DNA of 64,000 nt from Nocardia sp. NBC_01730 (GTDB lineage Bacteria > Actinomycetota > Actinomycetes > Mycobacteriales > Mycobacteriaceae), in NCBI RefSeq assembly GCF_035920445.1, contig NZ_CP109162.1, positions 4,650,001-4,714,000 on the forward strand, in the 5' to 3' direction. Shown here one piece after another: positions 63,456 through 64,000 of the stretch. The position numbers and the translations under genes were made by a program. The notes beneath the pieces were generated by a model that had not been told where the DNA came from, did not search any database, and saw only the letters and a program-made list of their open reading frames with translations. The stretch's first letter is position 1; every line of letters starts with the position of its first letter.

Positions 63456-64000
63456 GTGCCCTCCTTTTCCCCGCTGTCATTTCGCGGATACGGCCGGACG
63501 CCGACGCCGCCGCGAGTGCCTACGGTGCCGACGGCGCGTGCGATCGTGGACTGCGCGGTGTACGTGGACGGCAAACGGCTGCCCGGCCGGTTCAGCCATG
63601 AGGAGGCGTTGGCAGAAGTCCGCGACAAGGGAACCGGATACGTCTGGGTCGGTGTGCACGATCCGAACCGGACACAGATGGCCGACATCGCCACCACCTT
63701 CGGACTGCACCATCTGGCCGTGGAGAACGCGGTGAAGACCCACCAGCGGCCGAAACTGGAGCGCTACGACGACATGCTTCTGCTGGTCTTGCGCACTGTG
63801 AGCTACGTCGAGCACGAAATGGACAGCGTCAGCGAGATCGTGGAGACCGGCGAGATCGTCGTGTTCACCGGCGCCGACTTCGTGGTCGCGGTGCGGCACG
63901 GGGAACACTCGGGGCTCGCCGAGGTGCGCAGGGCCTTGGAGGAGGACCCGGCCCAGCTGTCGCTGGGTCCCGGCGCCGTATTGCACGCTATCGCCGATCG
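63456..64000 (+). CDS. corA: CorA-family magnesium/cobalt transporter, N-terminal part
   Basis: The right edge cuts the gene after 181 residues. After a Pro/Arg-rich start the cytoplasmic domain begins (VDCAVYVDGKRLPG, then YVWVGVHDPNRTQMADIATT), with HLAVENAVKTHQRPKLERYD, a segment found in nearly all CorA proteins, and ETGEIVVFTGADFVVAVRHG. The GMN-containing membrane part lies outside the window. It would import Mg2+ or related divalent ions as a pentamer. The start GTG 63456 gives a 20-residue disordered lead. Confidence 0.9.
   Translation, partial: MPSFSPLSFRGYGRTPTPPRVPTVPTARAIVDCAVYVDGKRLPGRFSHEEALAEVRDKGTGYVWVGVHDPNRTQMADIATTFGLHHLAVENAVKTHQRPKLERYDDMLLLVLRTVSYVEHEMDSVSEIVETGEIVVFTGADFVVAVRHGEHSGLAEVRRALEEDPAQLSLGPGAVLHAIAD

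Overview
The window is high-GC actinobacterial chromosome, most probably Nocardia or a close relative. The pointers are a stand-alone second RNA polymerase beta gene of the rifampicin-tolerant type, ESX/EspG-type secretion genes, the fused 2-oxoglutarate decarboxylase Kgd, a FadD15-like ligase, and a deaD - helicase-like - kgd neighbourhood recalling the Mycobacterium tuberculosis Rv1253-Rv1248c region. GTG and TTG starts are frequent, and several start codons sit about 7 nt after a -10 box, as in leaderless mRNAs.

Layout. 0-4 kb: end of a WYL-type regulator, then rpoB2 on the minus strand. 4.6-9 kb: a secreted propeller protein, an alpha/beta hydrolase, and a tightly overlapping trio (helical protein with a YxxxD signal, WxG protein with a long disordered tail, EspG-like chaperone) that looks like a stand-alone type VII secretion substrate module. 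9-13 kb: gamma carbonic anhydrase, phosphoribosyltransferase, nitrilase-family hydrolase and DeaD helicase. 13-16.4 kb: a large RecB-nuclease/helicase-like protein whose nuclease and ATPase motifs both look eroded. 16.4-25 kb: PLP aldolase-like enzyme with its TetR regulator, PtpB-like phosphatase, a C-terminally short acyl-CoA ligase with an enoyl-CoA hydratase, a glutathionyl-hydroquinone-reductase-like protein, and an ABC-2 export system. 25-33 kb: a 1290-residue fused ABC exporter and kgd, closed by a strong terminator.

33.2-37.2 kb is a patch of debris between two conserved blocks: IS5-type transposase fragment, orphan CdiI-like immunity gene, small winged-helix ORF, ABC-ATPase fragment related to the exporter 8 kb away, a shortened propeller protein, a NERD-domain membrane protein and an RmlB fragment. 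37.2-43.1 kb is a lipid or ketone catabolic operon under a divergent TetR (Baeyer-Villiger monooxygenase, SDR, HSL-type esterase), followed by FadD15. A membrane molybdopterin oxidoreductase follows.

45-51.5 kb is an accessory island on the minus strand: a 39-codon micro-ORF with a strong ribosome binding site, then a cytochrome P450, UbiD and UbiX, flanked by a decayed ISAs1-family transposase and an M20 amidohydrolase of lower GC. The micro-ORF/P450/UbiD/UbiX set is the best candidate for an undescribed system; a peptide natural product and a small accessory protein are both possible. 51.6-64 kb: PadR-MFS efflux operon with a clear palindromic operator, a quaternary-amine ABC importer with two substrate-binding lipoproteins, malic enzyme, an FAD-dependent oxidoreductase, a small membrane protein, a PHP phosphoesterase and the start of corA.
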